From positions 1 through 64,000 of the forward strand of contig CAKVGK010000003.1 in the NCBI GenBank assembly GCA_934747385.1: a DNA stretch of 64,000 nucleotides, given 5' to 3'. This stretch comes from an uncultured Clostridia bacterium (lineage in GTDB: Bacteria; Bacillota; Clostridia; Christensenellales; UBA1242). A model generated the notes under the pieces. It saw nothing but the letters and a program-made list of their open reading frames with translations. It was not told the origin of the DNA and searched no databases. The translations under genes were made by a program, and so were the position numbers. This document shows positions 1-7,925 of this stretch, one piece after another. Position 1 is the first letter of the stretch. Every line of letters begins with the position of its first letter.

Positions 1-455
1 CCATACCATTTCATTCCTGCACCAACGTCATCATTTGGTCTAGCAACAAACCCAAATTTTTCATAAAATTTTTCTTTGTTTTTGCTGGCATTAACATAAA
101 GAAAAGTGTCATCATCTTCAATCGTTTTATACCATTCAATAATTTCTTTCAAAATAATGCTACCTAACCCAAGACCTTGATAATCTTTGTGGACAACAAT
201 ATCATAAATAGTGAAATATGAACCATCTCCAACAACTCGTCCCATGCCAACTATGCAGTTATCGACATACAAACTAACAGCAAAAACAGAGTTGCATTTA
301 TTCTCTTTAACTCGTTTAATAGTTCTTTCCCATCCAACGCTATTGAAAAGACCTGTAACCTCATTTGCTTTTGGAAAAGAGTATTTTACGACAACGGTTT
401 TAACAAAATTTGGATTTCTTTTCTCATTATATACAACAATTTTTTTATCTTTCAT
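1..455 (-). CDS. GNAT N-acetyltransferase, C-terminus cut by window edge
   Basis: The reverse strand is open from an ATG at 455 to the window edge, giving 151 codons. It has the GNAT fold signature: a beta-strand segment YFTIYDIVVHKDYQGLG followed by an acetyl-CoA-binding QGLGLGS loop (Q/R-x-x-G-x-G/A), and a late NKEKFYEKFGF motif typical of GNAT motif B. The family transfers an acetyl group from acetyl-CoA to a primary amine; the substrate cannot be told from sequence. A purine-rich stretch (TGAGGAAG) lies just upstream of the ATG. It follows a broken ASCH gene and a second GNAT gene on the same strand, so it belongs to a decayed accessory patch. Confidence 0.85.
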   Translation of the reverse strand, partial: MKDKKIVVYNEKRNPNFVKTVVVKYSFPKANEVTGLFNSVGWERTIKRVKENKCNSVFAVSLYVDNCIVGMGRVVGDGSYFTIYDIVVHKDYQGLGLGSIILKEIIEWYKTIEDDDTFLYVNASKNKEKFYEKFGFVARPNDDVGAGMKWY

Positions 456-498
456 AAACTTCCTCACAGAAATTATATCATAAACACGAAATATACTT

Positions 499-690
499 TC
501 ATTTTTTTACATCTTTCACTTTTGCAGTTGCCGTTACATGTTTGCCAGTTTCTTTCAATAGAATTTCATCTCCAACAGAAACTCTGTTATATGGTGCAAC
601 TTTATGTATACTCTATCTACTTTCAATTGTCTTTTGACCATTTAAAACCATATTAAAAAACGGCTGTTTTAAGATTGCAATGTGCTTCAT
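499..690 (-). pseudogene. ASCH-domain protein, broken by a nonsense codon and truncated
   Basis: Reading from the ATG at 690 gives MKHIAILKQPFFNMVLNGQK then TIESR, a TAG stop at 613-615, and in the same frame SIHKVAPYNRVSVGDEILL. This matches the ASCH (ASC-1 homology) pattern, where the residue after ESR is normally Trp, so TGG has become TAG. The frame ends at 499 after about 63 codons, while family members are usually about 110-150 residues, so the 3' half is also missing. ASCH proteins are small beta-barrels thought to bind RNA or nucleotides. The two lesions argue for a dead gene. A sequencing error could explain the stop but not the missing end. Confidence 0.7.
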
Positions 691-710
691 AGTCTCTCAT
701 TGTAATATAG

Positions 711-1196
711 CTAAATATATTTGCCGTAATACAAAACTAGTTCATTGTCTTCAACAAAACTTGTTATAAACTTTGTATAGCCAAAATGCAAATATATCGC
801 TAGATTTCTACTTTCTTTTGCTTCGCAACCAATCGTCAAAAATTTTATTCCTTTTTCTTTTGCATATTGTTCAGCCATTTTTACAAGTTTAGATATATGT
901 CCTTTACCCTCATATTTTTTATCTATTCTAAATGCATTCATATTTGCTATGGATTTTCCATCACAAAGCATTGGTCGATTTTTAACTGCTGAGCACTCTG
1001 TTGAAAAGAGAATAGTTATTTGTCCAATAGGGTCATTGTTATCCAACACAACAAAAGTTTTTGCTTTGCCAGTTTTATTATAATCTATGTATTGATGTTT
1101 CCAACGAACCCAGCATTCATCATTATTTTTTCTTTCTATATCCTTATTCCATATTTTCTCTAAATCCTCAATTGTTGCTTGTCTATATACTATCAT
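711..1196 (-). CDS. GNAT family N-acetyltransferase
   Basis: This complete 161-residue protein has GNAT features: a short N-terminal strand-helix (MIVYRQATIEDLEKIWNKD), a central beta-strand with the cofactor loop KKYEGKGHISKLVKMAEQYA, and a C-terminal segment ESRNLAIYLHFGYTKF. The loop is a variant of the usual R/Q-x-x-G-x-G/A. The family acetylates small molecules or protein N-termini from acetyl-CoA; the target is unknown. It lies between an ASCH pseudogene and recombinase remnants, so it is probably horizontally acquired and still intact. Confidence 0.85.
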   Translation of the reverse strand: MIVYRQATIEDLEKIWNKDIERKNNDECWVRWKHQYIDYNKTGKAKTFVVLDNNDPIGQITILFSTECSAVKNRPMLCDGKSIANMNAFRIDKKYEGKGHISKLVKMAEQYAKEKGIKFLTIGCEAKESRNLAIYLHFGYTKFITSFVEDNELVLYYGKYI

Positions 1197-1260
1197 CAGT
1201 TTCTCCTACAAATTTATATATTTATTTTAACATAAAACTTAATATCTTCATAATCATTTG

Positions 1261-1404
1261 CTACATTTCAAAATCTTTTTCTCGTTTGCGTTCTCTTTCT
1301 TTTCGTTCTTTAAGCATTTCTTCTAACATTAAATCAAAATCTTCATCAGACAAATTCTCTAGATTAGTTTTCTTTTCTTCTTGTTCTTCTTTGTTTTGAT
1401 TGTT
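1261..1404 (-). pseudogene. C-terminal fragment of a highly charged protein
   Basis: This 48-codon open frame has no start codon near its beginning, and the codon just upstream is a stop. It encodes an acidic then basic tail: NLSDEDFDLMLEEMLKERKE followed by an Arg/Lys/Glu-rich run. Such tails occur at the ends of mobilisation or replication proteins of mobile elements, but I cannot assign a family. It lies directly downstream of the recombinase remnant on the same strand, which supports origin in the same decayed element. Confidence 0.35.
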
Positions 1405-1425
1405 TTACTTTCTTAAAATCTCATT

Positions 1426-1754
1426 TTAATTTAGTCTTTTGTTTAAACGATTGATGCTTTCTTTTACATAGTCACTATTCACATTGTTGTAGACAGTGAT
1501 TGTTGTTTTCACATCTTTGTGACCTAAAAGTTGTTGTATTATTTTTGGATTTTCATTAAGTTCAAACAACATATTCGAAAATGTGTGTCCAAGTCTGGAA
1601 AAGAGAATAGAGTAGTTAGCACATTCTTAAGGGTTAAAAATATGGTGTATTTGTATCGGTCATAGGTTCTGAGTTTCACAGTGTGTTTTGTGTATTTTTC
1701 TAGCCACACACTTACATTCCTTTGAAGCCATAAGGATAAATTGATTAATTTTTT
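1426..1754 (-). pseudogene. Tyrosine recombinase (integrase) remnant with internal deletion and frameshift
   Basis: Two pieces of a phage/ICE-type integrase are joined here. The upstream piece (about 1754-1606) reads VSVWLEKYTKHTVKLRTYDR, which is the start of a SAM-like core-binding domain. The downstream piece (1605-1426), in another frame, reads SRLGHTFSNMLFELNENPKI then LLGHKDVKTTITVYNNV. That is the C-terminal catalytic box with the His of HTF, the LGHKDV motif and the Tyr nucleophile. The roughly 200 residues that normally separate them are missing. The gene is dead and marks an old integration event. Coordinates cover both pieces. Confidence 0.7.
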
Positions 1755-1912
1755 TCAGTGTCTGTAATGCCATTTAAATACAACAAAACTGCACGTTTTT
1801 TATATATAAAAAATCCCTTGAAAATCAGATCTTCGCCATTTCCAAATTTTTCTTTTATTACATTAACAACTTTATCTATATTAAAATCTATACTTACAAT
1901 TATAGTTTGTAA
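1745..1912 (-). pseudogene. Fragment resembling the N-terminus of a GerA-family spore germination protein
   Basis: The open frame has no ATG and ends at a stop at 1745-1747. It reads DFNIDKVVNVIKEKFGNGED, then LIFKGFFIYKKRAVLLYLNG and ITDTEKN. GerA-type A subunits begin with a pattern like IKEKFGxSxDLIIRxF...AxLxYIDGLVD, and the fit is good over about 45 residues. The rest of the protein (normally about 500 residues) is absent. If right, the lineage has or had sporulation genes. The match is from memory of the family, so this is moderate evidence only. Confidence 0.45.
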
Positions 1913-1976
1913 TCAGGATTTAATCTATTCAGTTTTTATCTATTCAAGATATAAAAAAATTGACCATAATTTATGA

Positions 1977-2753
1977 TCAATTTCTTTTTGTGCCTATTAA
2001 ATTTTCTGCCCTTTTGATTTCTTCATCGGTTGGCAATTTTGCATCTTTAAGCGGATTTTCTATTCCTAATTTTTTATATTTAAACAAAGCCAAATTATGA
2101 TAAGGAAGAATTTCCACCCTCTGAACGCTATTCAAAGGTTCAATAAACTTTCTAATGTTTATCAAGTCCTCTTCTGAATCTGTTAGATTTGGAACAAGCA
2201 CATGTCTTATCCACATTTTCTTATTTAGTGTGTTTAAGTGAGAAATCATTTCTAAGATGTTTTTATTACCATGCCCAGTCAACTTCTTATGAAGTTCTTC
2301 GTTATAGCATTTAATATCCACAATAAATAGATCCACAAGTTCAGCCAGCTCATCAAACTTTTTTAAATATTCTTTATCTGATTTAAATGGTTGACCACAC
2401 GTATCAATTGCAATACTTATGCCTTTTTCTTTTGCAAATTTCGCAAACTCTATTAAAAAATCCAACTGCAATAATGGCTCGCCACCGCTAAATGTAACAC
2501 CACCATTACACATATCTTTTCCCCAATATGTGTGATATCGCCAACAAAAGGAAAGCAAATCATTCGCCGAATATTCTTTTGCTTCACTGCTTTTCAACGC
2601 CCAAGTTTCTGGATTATGACAATATTTACAACGCATATTACAACCTTGCAAAAACACCACAACCCTAACTCCAGGGCCATCAACCAAACCAAAAGTTTCT
2701 ATTTTATTAACGAGTGCATTATAAGGATTTATGACATGTCCTTGAGATAACAT
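1977..2753 (-). CDS. pflA: Pyruvate formate-lyase activating enzyme
   Basis: This 258-residue radical SAM enzyme puts the glycyl radical on pyruvate formate-lyase. The [4Fe-4S]-binding motif C38-x3-C42-x2-C45 sits in QGCNMRCKYCHNPETW, preceded by FGLVDGPGVRVVVF, which is characteristic of PFL activases. The glycine-rich TFSGGEPLLQ SAM-binding motif follows. The only plausible start is the ATG at 2753, with AAGGGAG nine to ten bases upstream; it lies inside the end of pflB, so the genes overlap by 35 bases and are probably translationally coupled. The N-terminus is about 15 residues longer than usual. It works in the cytoplasm under anaerobic conditions with flavodoxin or ferredoxin as electron donor. 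Confidence 0.96.
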   Translation of the reverse strand: MLSQGHVINPYNALVNKIETFGLVDGPGVRVVVFLQGCNMRCKYCHNPETWALKSSEAKEYSANDLLSFCWRYHTYWGKDMCNGGVTFSGGEPLLQLDFLIEFAKFAKEKGISIAIDTCGQPFKSDKEYLKKFDELAELVDLFIVDIKCYNEELHKKLTGHGNKNILEMISHLNTLNKKMWIRHVLVPNLTDSEEDLINIRKFIEPLNSVQRVEILPYHNLALFKYKKLGIENPLKDAKLPTDEEIKRAENLIGTKRN

Positions 2754-4974
2754 CTTCTTGTTGCTCCCTTGTTAAATCTACAAACTTAACTGCATATCCT
2801 GAAACACGGATAGTAAAGTTTGCATATTCTTCTTTCTCTGGGTGTTCCATACAATCAATCAATTTTTCAACACCAAATACGTTTACATTTAGATGATGTG
2901 CGCCTTGATCGAAGTAACCGTCCATAACTTGAACTAGGTTTGAGATTCTTTCTTTTTCATTATGTCCTAATGCTGAAGGATTGATAGTTTGAGTGTTTGA
3001 AATACCATCAAGAGCCCATTCATAAGGAAGTTTTGCAACTGAGTTTAATGATGCTATCAAACCATTTTGTTCTGCACCATAACTTGGATTTGCACCTGGA
3101 GATAATGGAGTTCCATCTAATCTACCATCTGGCATTGCACCAGTGGCTTTTCCATAAACAACGTTTGAAGTGATAGTTAAGATTGAAGTGGTTGGTTCAC
3201 TATTTCTATAAGTGTGATAATGTTTAATCTTTTCAATGAAGGTTTTTAATAGATTGCAAGCAATATCGTCTGCTCTATTATCGTCATTACCATATCTTGG
3301 GAAATCGCCTTCCGCTTTATAATCAACAGCCAAACCGCTCTCATCTCTAATTACTTTAACCTTCGCATATTTAATTGCGCTAAGGCTATCAACAACGTGT
3401 GAGAAACCTGCAATACCAGTGGCGAAAGTTCTTCTAACATCTGTATCAATCAAAGCCATTTCTGCTGATTCATAGTAATATTTATCGTGCATATAGTGGA
3501 TAACATTCAATGTGTTTACATAAAGTTCAGCAAGCCATTCAAGCATAGCATCATATTTAGTCATAACATCATCATAATCTAGATATTCAGAAGTAACAGG
3601 GATGAACTCTGGACCAACTTGCTCATGGGATTTTTCATCCACACCACCATTGATTGCATATAGAAGTGCTTTTGCTAAATTTGCTCTTGCACCAAAAAAT
3701 TGCATTTCTTTACCAGTTTGAGTGGCAGATACACAACAACAAATTGAGTAATCATCGCCCCAGAATGGCTTCATAACATCATCGTTTTCATATTGAATAG
3801 AACTTGTGTCGATTGAAATTTTAGCAGCATAGTTTTTGAAGTTCACTGGTAGTTTTGATGAATACAAAACTGTTAAATTTGGCTCAGGAGATGGTCCCAT
3901 ATTTTCTAATGTGTGTAAGAATCTATAGTCGTTTTTAGTAACCATACTTCTTCCGTCCATACCAGTACCACCAACTTCCAAAGTTGCCCAAACTGGGTCT
4001 CCACTAAATAATTGGTTGTATGAAGGAATTCTTGCAAACTTAACCATTCTAAATTTCATTACAAGATGGTCAATTAATTCTTGCGCTTCAGTTTCAGTTA
4101 AAGTTCCGTTATTTAAATCTCTTTGAATATAAATATCTAGGAATGTTGAAATTCTACCAACACTCATTGCAGCACCATTTTGAGTTTTGACGGCAGCCAA
4201 GTAACCAAAATATAACCATTGAACAGCTTCTCTTGCGTTACTTGCAGGCCTTGAAATATCAAAACCATAAAATTTAGCCATTTCTTTCATGCCATTTAAT
4301 GCTTTAATTTGCATTGTGATTTCTTCTCTTAGTCTGATAACATCATCTGTCATTGTGCCATTTCCACAATGTGCAAAATCTTTTTGCTTTGCTTCAATCA
4401 ACGCATCAATACCATAAAGTGCCACTCTTCTATAATCACCAACAATTCTACCTCTACCATAAGCATCTGGAAGTCCGGTAATAATATGAGAATGTCTTGC
4501 TTTCTTCATTTCTGGAGTGTAAGCATCAAAAACACCTTGGTTATGAGTTTTGCAATATTCTGTAAAAATTTTATGGAACTTAGGATTTGGATTGAAGCCA
4601 TAAGTTGTGCAAGCCTCTTCCGCTATTCTAATTCCACCATAAGGCATGAACGCACGCTTTAAAGGTTTATCTGTTTGCAAACCAACAACTTTTTCCAAAT
4701 CTTTTAAATTTTCATCAATATAACCTGGACCATAAGCAGTTAACCCTGAAACCACTTCAGTTTCACATTCCAAAACTCCACCTTTTGCTCTTTCTTGCTT
4801 TTGCAATGCTTTTAAGCAATCCCATAATTTGTTTGTGGCTTCAGTTGCTCCAGTTAAGAACGAAGCATCGCCATCATAAGGAGTGTAGTTTGTTTGAATG
4901 AAATCTCTAACATTTATATCTTTCTTCCAAATGTCACCATCGAACCCCTGCCATTCTTTAAATTCTTCCATCAT
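2719..4974 (-). CDS. pflB: Formate C-acetyltransferase (pyruvate formate-lyase)
   Basis: This 751-residue glycyl radical enzyme converts pyruvate plus CoA to acetyl-CoA and formate. The active-site Cys pair is in CCVSA (residues 413-414, preceded by an extra Cys at 412). The radical Gly is G726 in RVSGYAVKF near the C-terminus. Other hallmarks are YGRGRIVGDYRR and QFFGARANLAK. Length matches the family. The ATG at 4974 has a TCTCC complement (GGAGA) directly upstream. pflA overlaps its 3' end. A promoter with near-consensus boxes lies at 5131-5159 and gives a leader of about 150 bases. Together with NrdD this shows anaerobic fermentation. Confidence 0.98.
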   Translation of the reverse strand: MMEEFKEWQGFDGDIWKKDINVRDFIQTNYTPYDGDASFLTGATEATNKLWDCLKALQKQERAKGGVLECETEVVSGLTAYGPGYIDENLKDLEKVVGLQTDKPLKRAFMPYGGIRIAEEACTTYGFNPNPKFHKIFTEYCKTHNQGVFDAYTPEMKKARHSHIITGLPDAYGRGRIVGDYRRVALYGIDALIEAKQKDFAHCGNGTMTDDVIRLREEITMQIKALNGMKEMAKFYGFDISRPASNAREAVQWLYFGYLAAVKTQNGAAMSVGRISTFLDIYIQRDLNNGTLTETEAQELIDHLVMKFRMVKFARIPSYNQLFSGDPVWATLEVGGTGMDGRSMVTKNDYRFLHTLENMGPSPEPNLTVLYSSKLPVNFKNYAAKISIDTSSIQYENDDVMKPFWGDDYSICCCVSATQTGKEMQFFGARANLAKALLYAINGGVDEKSHEQVGPEFIPVTSEYLDYDDVMTKYDAMLEWLAELYVNTLNVIHYMHDKYYYESAEMALIDTDVRRTFATGIAGFSHVVDSLSAIKYAKVKVIRDESGLAVDYKAEGDFPRYGNDDNRADDIACNLLKTFIEKIKHYHTYRNSEPTTSILTITSNVVYGKATGAMPDGRLDGTPLSPGANPSYGAEQNGLIASLNSVAKLPYEWALDGISNTQTINPSALGHNEKERISNLVQVMDGYFDQGAHHLNVNVFGVEKLIDCMEHPEKEEYANFTIRVSGYAVKFVDLTREQQEDVISRTCHKSL

Positions 4975-5130
4975 TTTCTCCTTAAAAATTCTATCGTAAC
5001 AGTAACCAATCTATAAATTTAAAAAAATTAGAACTCTATAAAAGCCTAATTTTATTGTTTTATTTATAAAACAAAACCTTAAAATTTTTATAAATTTAGA
5101 TTGTTTGATTGTTCTTCCAACTACGGAATG

Positions 5131-5159
5131 ATATTAGCAAAAATTGAACTTAAAGTCAA
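5131..5159 (-). promoter_or_regulatory. Predicted sigma-70-type promoter of pflBA
   Basis: On the minus strand TTGACT (5159-5154) is followed after exactly 17 bases by TAATAT (5136-5131). Transcription should start near 5124, leaving about 150 bases of leader before pflB. Confidence 0.65.
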
Positions 5160-5225
5160 GATTTTTTCCCTTAAAAAAATTTAGACTTACAAACCTTTTT
5201 ATAAAGCCTAAATTTTAAATTTTGT

Positions 5226-5250
5226 TGTGTTGTTTTTTGCCAACAACACA
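5226..5250. promoter_or_regulatory. Inverted repeat upstream of the pfl promoter, possible Crp/Fnr-type site
   Basis: TGTGTTGTT and AACAACACA form perfect nine-base arms around a 7-base centre. It lies roughly 100 bases upstream of the predicted pfl start point. A related palindrome with TGTTG and CAACA halves lies between the Crp/Fnr gene and nrdD. No T-run follows, so it does not look like a terminator. Confidence 0.4.
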
Positions 5251-5285
5251 CCATTAACGCATTCAAATATTAATTCAAATTTACT

Positions 5286-5357
5286 TCATTTTCCCTTTAT
5301 CTTCTCCCAAGGAAATCCATCTCTTCCAAAATGGTCAAAACTCGCCATTTCAGGGTT
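5286..5357 (-). pseudogene. Scrap of the C-terminus of S-adenosylmethionine synthetase
   Basis: The reverse strand encodes NPEMASFDHFGRDGFPWEKI followed by KGK and a stop at 5286-5288. MetK proteins typically end in a pattern such as AYGHFGRDDLDFPWEK, so the fit over HFGRDxFPWEK is specific although short. An in-frame stop precedes it two codons before NPE, and nothing else of metK is visible. Upstream on the same strand (5433-5552) is another start-less 40-codon frame (AVDVHFYALNLNADNFDYQK) that I cannot assign. Confidence 0.45.
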
Positions 5358-5608
5358 GTTTTAATCAAATTTTTGTGTTTTTTAGGGTTTACTGCTCTCA
5401 TTTGTTCCATTGTCTAATTTTTGCTATGGTTAGGTTTTTGCAAGTTTTTGATAATCAAAATTATCCGCATTCAGATTTAAAGCATAAAAATGCACATCAA
5501 CTGCTAAAAATAAACCATTAAAAATAAATGTTACAATCTTTATGACATTTGTCTAGTTCTTCTTTGTTTAAAGAAAAAATATTTGATATTACTAAGTTGA
5601 ATTGTAAT

Positions 5609-6637
5609 CTATTGGCGGAGTTCATCAAGAGCATAAACTTTTGTGATTGCTTTTTCAATTTCATTAACCGCTTTAACTGGTTCAATTTGACCATCGATTA
5701 TACTTTGATAAGTTTCAAGCAAATATGCTCTCAATTGCATTGCGTCGCTAACCTGATTATTGTAATTTATCATGCGTTTGATTAATCCTGTTACCGCTTG
5801 TTTGCCTTCAATTGAAACAAAAGGCAATTTTGGATTTGGTGTATTTTGCTTAACAACCTCAATGCCGTATGTTAAGTTGTGACTATTGTTATCGTACATT
5901 GTGGCGTCGTAGTCACCCAACAAGGGCAAGCGTCTTGCAGTTGTTGGAATGCATTGCATAGCATCCAAATAATTTTCCATTTCTGCCAAACTTGCGCACA
6001 TAAGTGAACCGCGCAAAGTGTCGTTTTTTGAACCAACACACATGCCACCCAAACCGCCATAAACATTTTTGGCAGCCGCGCAAATTTCAACACCTTTAAC
6101 GTCGTGCAAAGGGAACAATTTGTAATTTTCATTGCTCAAAACCTTGCTTGCTTTTTTGGCACGTTCACTGTCGTAACCTGCCACAACCATGTGAGTTTTT
6201 TCGCCTTTAACAATTGATTGTGGGTGCCCTGGACCTGCAAGCACGCAAATGTTTTCTTTAATAACGCCATTGTCACGCAAAACCTCGCTTAAAGTTCTGC
6301 CTGTGGTTTGTTCAATCCCTTTCATTGCAAGAATGTAATGTTTGTTTTCATAGCCTTTCACTTTTTTGACGTCTTGCATAAGTTCGTCCACACTTTGGCT
6401 TAAAATTGAAATGATAACATATTCACCAAAGTTTAAAACCTTTTCCAAATCGTGTGTAAAATTTAACTTTTCATAATTGGTTAAATCTACATAATTGTTC
6501 TTCTTTGTTTTGAAAAAATCACTTTCAATTTTACCTTCAAAAATTTTTTCCCATGCAAGCACATTATGCCCATTTTGCGCGCAAAGCCACGCCATTGTTG
6601 ACGCCCAGCGCCCTGTTCCAATAATACCGATTTTCAT
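5609..6637 (-). CDS. gpsA: NAD(P)-dependent glycerol-3-phosphate dehydrogenase
   Basis: This 342-residue enzyme reduces dihydroxyacetone phosphate to sn-glycerol-3-phosphate for phospholipid synthesis. The N-terminal Rossmann motif is GIIGTGRWASTMA. AMKGIE carries Lys106, and AAAKNVYGG carries the catalytic Lys190, as in GpsA proteins. The segment GPGHPQSI replaces the usual GPSHAEEV, so the protein is a divergent member. Length is normal. The ATG at 6637 has AGGAGAT upstream. The gene is probably a single transcription unit; no clear partner adjoins it. Confidence 0.88.
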   Translation of the reverse strand: MKIGIIGTGRWASTMAWLCAQNGHNVLAWEKIFEGKIESDFFKTKKNNYVDLTNYEKLNFTHDLEKVLNFGEYVIISILSQSVDELMQDVKKVKGYENKHYILAMKGIEQTTGRTLSEVLRDNGVIKENICVLAGPGHPQSIVKGEKTHMVVAGYDSERAKKASKVLSNENYKLFPLHDVKGVEICAAAKNVYGGLGGMCVGSKNDTLRGSLMCASLAEMENYLDAMQCIPTTARRLPLLGDYDATMYDNNSHNLTYGIEVVKQNTPNPKLPFVSIEGKQAVTGLIKRMINYNNQVSDAMQLRAYLLETYQSIIDGQIEPVKAVNEIEKAITKVYALDELRQ

Positions 6638-6686
6638 GCTATCTCCTAATAAAAGTTATTGTATTTAGCATTATATAAAAGTAAAC

Positions 6687-6735
6687 AAAAAAAGTCAATA
6701 AATTTTGCCTTTGCCGCTAATATCTCATTGACCTT
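6687..6735 (-). terminator. Possible terminator with a large loop
   Basis: On the minus strand GGTCAAT and ATTGACTTTTTTT pair across a loop of about 27 bases (arms 6727-6732 and 6694-6699). It follows the stop of the Cys-rich gene at 6747. The long loop makes this a weak call. Confidence 0.4.
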
Positions 6736-6746
6736 TGCTTTAATTT

Positions 6747-7022
6747 TTATTTTTTGTGGCATTTTTGCCTTGGTTTTGTGCATTTGCATAATGAAATAAA
6801 TTCACAAATGTTTTTTCGCCTTTTGTTTGTATTTTTTGCAATGCATCGCCAATTTTGTGGATGATTAATTGTGCAACCTTTTGGCATGTAACCCTTGCAT
6901 TTATGTGGTTTGATTTTGGGTTTGTTTACCTTTAATTCCACCAAAAATTCATTGCTCTTATAGTATACAAGTGTTCCTGCTTTTTTGCATTCTATTATCG
7001 ATTGAAAAACCAATTTTGCCAT
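6747..7022 (-). CDS. Small basic cysteine-rich protein, unknown
   Basis: This 91-residue protein has no recognisable family. Its first 35 residues look like a small beta domain (FQSIIECKKAGTLVYYKSNE). The rest is Lys/Arg-rich with seven cysteines (eight in total). There is no signal peptide or membrane segment. Its ATG overlaps the stop of the preceding DUF11 gene in TAATG, so the pair is translationally coupled. Cys-rich small proteins next to coat-like proteins are common in spore coats, but that role is inference only. Confidence 0.6.
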   Translation of the reverse strand: MAKLVFQSIIECKKAGTLVYYKSNEFLVELKVNKPKIKPHKCKGYMPKGCTINHPQNWRCIAKNTNKRRKNICEFISLCKCTKPRQKCHKK

Positions 7023-7789
7023 TAATTTACCCTCACTTTAAACTCAATTTCAATTTGTTCGTTTGGTTGCAAATCTTTAAGCATAATACCAAGCACAGGG
7101 TTCAAATCTGGTTGTGGCTCGCCATTAATTTTTACGCTACTTTCCTCAAACGAACTGCCAGAAGGAAGATTGTCTGTGAACACAACTTCAGTGTGAGGAA
7201 TGTAGCTGTTGTTTTTGATAATATTTTTAAATGTTAAAACCTCGCCAGAGCTAACAACCGATTTGTTTGCTAATTTTTCAATAGAAATGCCTGCTAAGTT
7301 TGGAGTTAACATAATCGGTTGCAACCTTTCAACCAAATTTTTAACTTCGTTAACTGAATATTTTACATATGAATTTAGTTCTATTGGTGTTCTGCCTAAT
7401 TGGCTTTCAGCAATGATTGAATATTGAACTTTAACAAAAGTATTTTTCTTAATTGAGAATGGCAAATCAAATCCAAGTGTTGGATTTATATTTTTGTTTT
7501 CAACTCCATTAATAAGCAAACTGCCAAGTTTGAAATGAGCCCCGCTGCCAATTGTTTCTAAAATGTTTACGTCAAAAATATCAAATATGGAGGAGTTGTT
7601 TAAAATTAAAGTTATATCAACCTTTTCGTTTGGCTCAATTATGTATTTTGAAGCAGTTTTTGTTTTTAAAAACGAACTGCTCATATTTTCTGTTAAACTT
7701 TGGTTGCTGAATGCTTGCGAGGGTTTGGTTGTTTTGTCTGGCAAAATAAACTTTGAACTAACCGATGAGGTATTTACTATTTTCGACAT
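7022..7789 (-). CDS. DUF11-repeat protein without signal peptide
   Basis: The 255-residue protein has two DUF11-like immunoglobulin-fold repeats. The first (about residues 45-135) contains EPNEKVDITLILNNSSIFDI and IGSGAHFKLGSLLINGV. The second (about 165-255) contains VVSSGEVLTFKNIIKNNSYI and DNLPSGSSFEESSVKINGE. Each has the typical pattern of threonine or valine-rich strands, a D-x-LP-x-G turn and a closing IEFKVRV strand. DUF11 proteins are usually surface or coat structural proteins. No Sec signal is present, as in many spore-coat DUF11 proteins. It forms an operon with the Cys-rich gene downstream and is divergent from the collagen-like gene. Confidence 0.75.
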   Translation of the reverse strand: MSKIVNTSSVSSKFILPDKTTKPSQAFSNQSLTENMSSSFLKTKTASKYIIEPNEKVDITLILNNSSIFDIFDVNILETIGSGAHFKLGSLLINGVENKNINPTLGFDLPFSIKKNTFVKVQYSIIAESQLGRTPIELNSYVKYSVNEVKNLVERLQPIMLTPNLAGISIEKLANKSVVSSGEVLTFKNIIKNNSYIPHTEVVFTDNLPSGSSFEESSVKINGEPQPDLNPVLGIMLKDLQPNEQIEIEFKVRVN

Positions 7790-7925
7790 GCTTTTCTCCC
7801 AAAAATGTATACAAAAAAGAAAGTATCTATTTCATTTTATGATTTTAACCTATCGAGTGTTTACGAAATTAACAAGATTATGAAAAATTTTATATTATGT
7901 TTTAATCTAAAATTAGGAGATTTTT

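Larger units (their letters stand above)
4975..5608. other. Gene-free interval between pflB and gpsA
   Basis: This 634-base interval holds the pfl promoter, the TGTGTTGTT inverted repeat, the metK-like scrap and one unassigned start-less frame (5433-5552, minus). The two decayed frames suggest a region where genes have been lost. No RNA gene was recognised in it. Confidence 0.6.

Noticed and set aside
1758..1976. 72-residue plus-strand frame near the integrase scar
   Set aside because: The opposite strand shows GerA-like and recombinase-like sequence, while this frame has no RBS or family.
7563..7883. 106-residue plus-strand frame opposite the DUF11 gene
   Set aside because: It is antisense to a clear two-repeat DUF11 protein.
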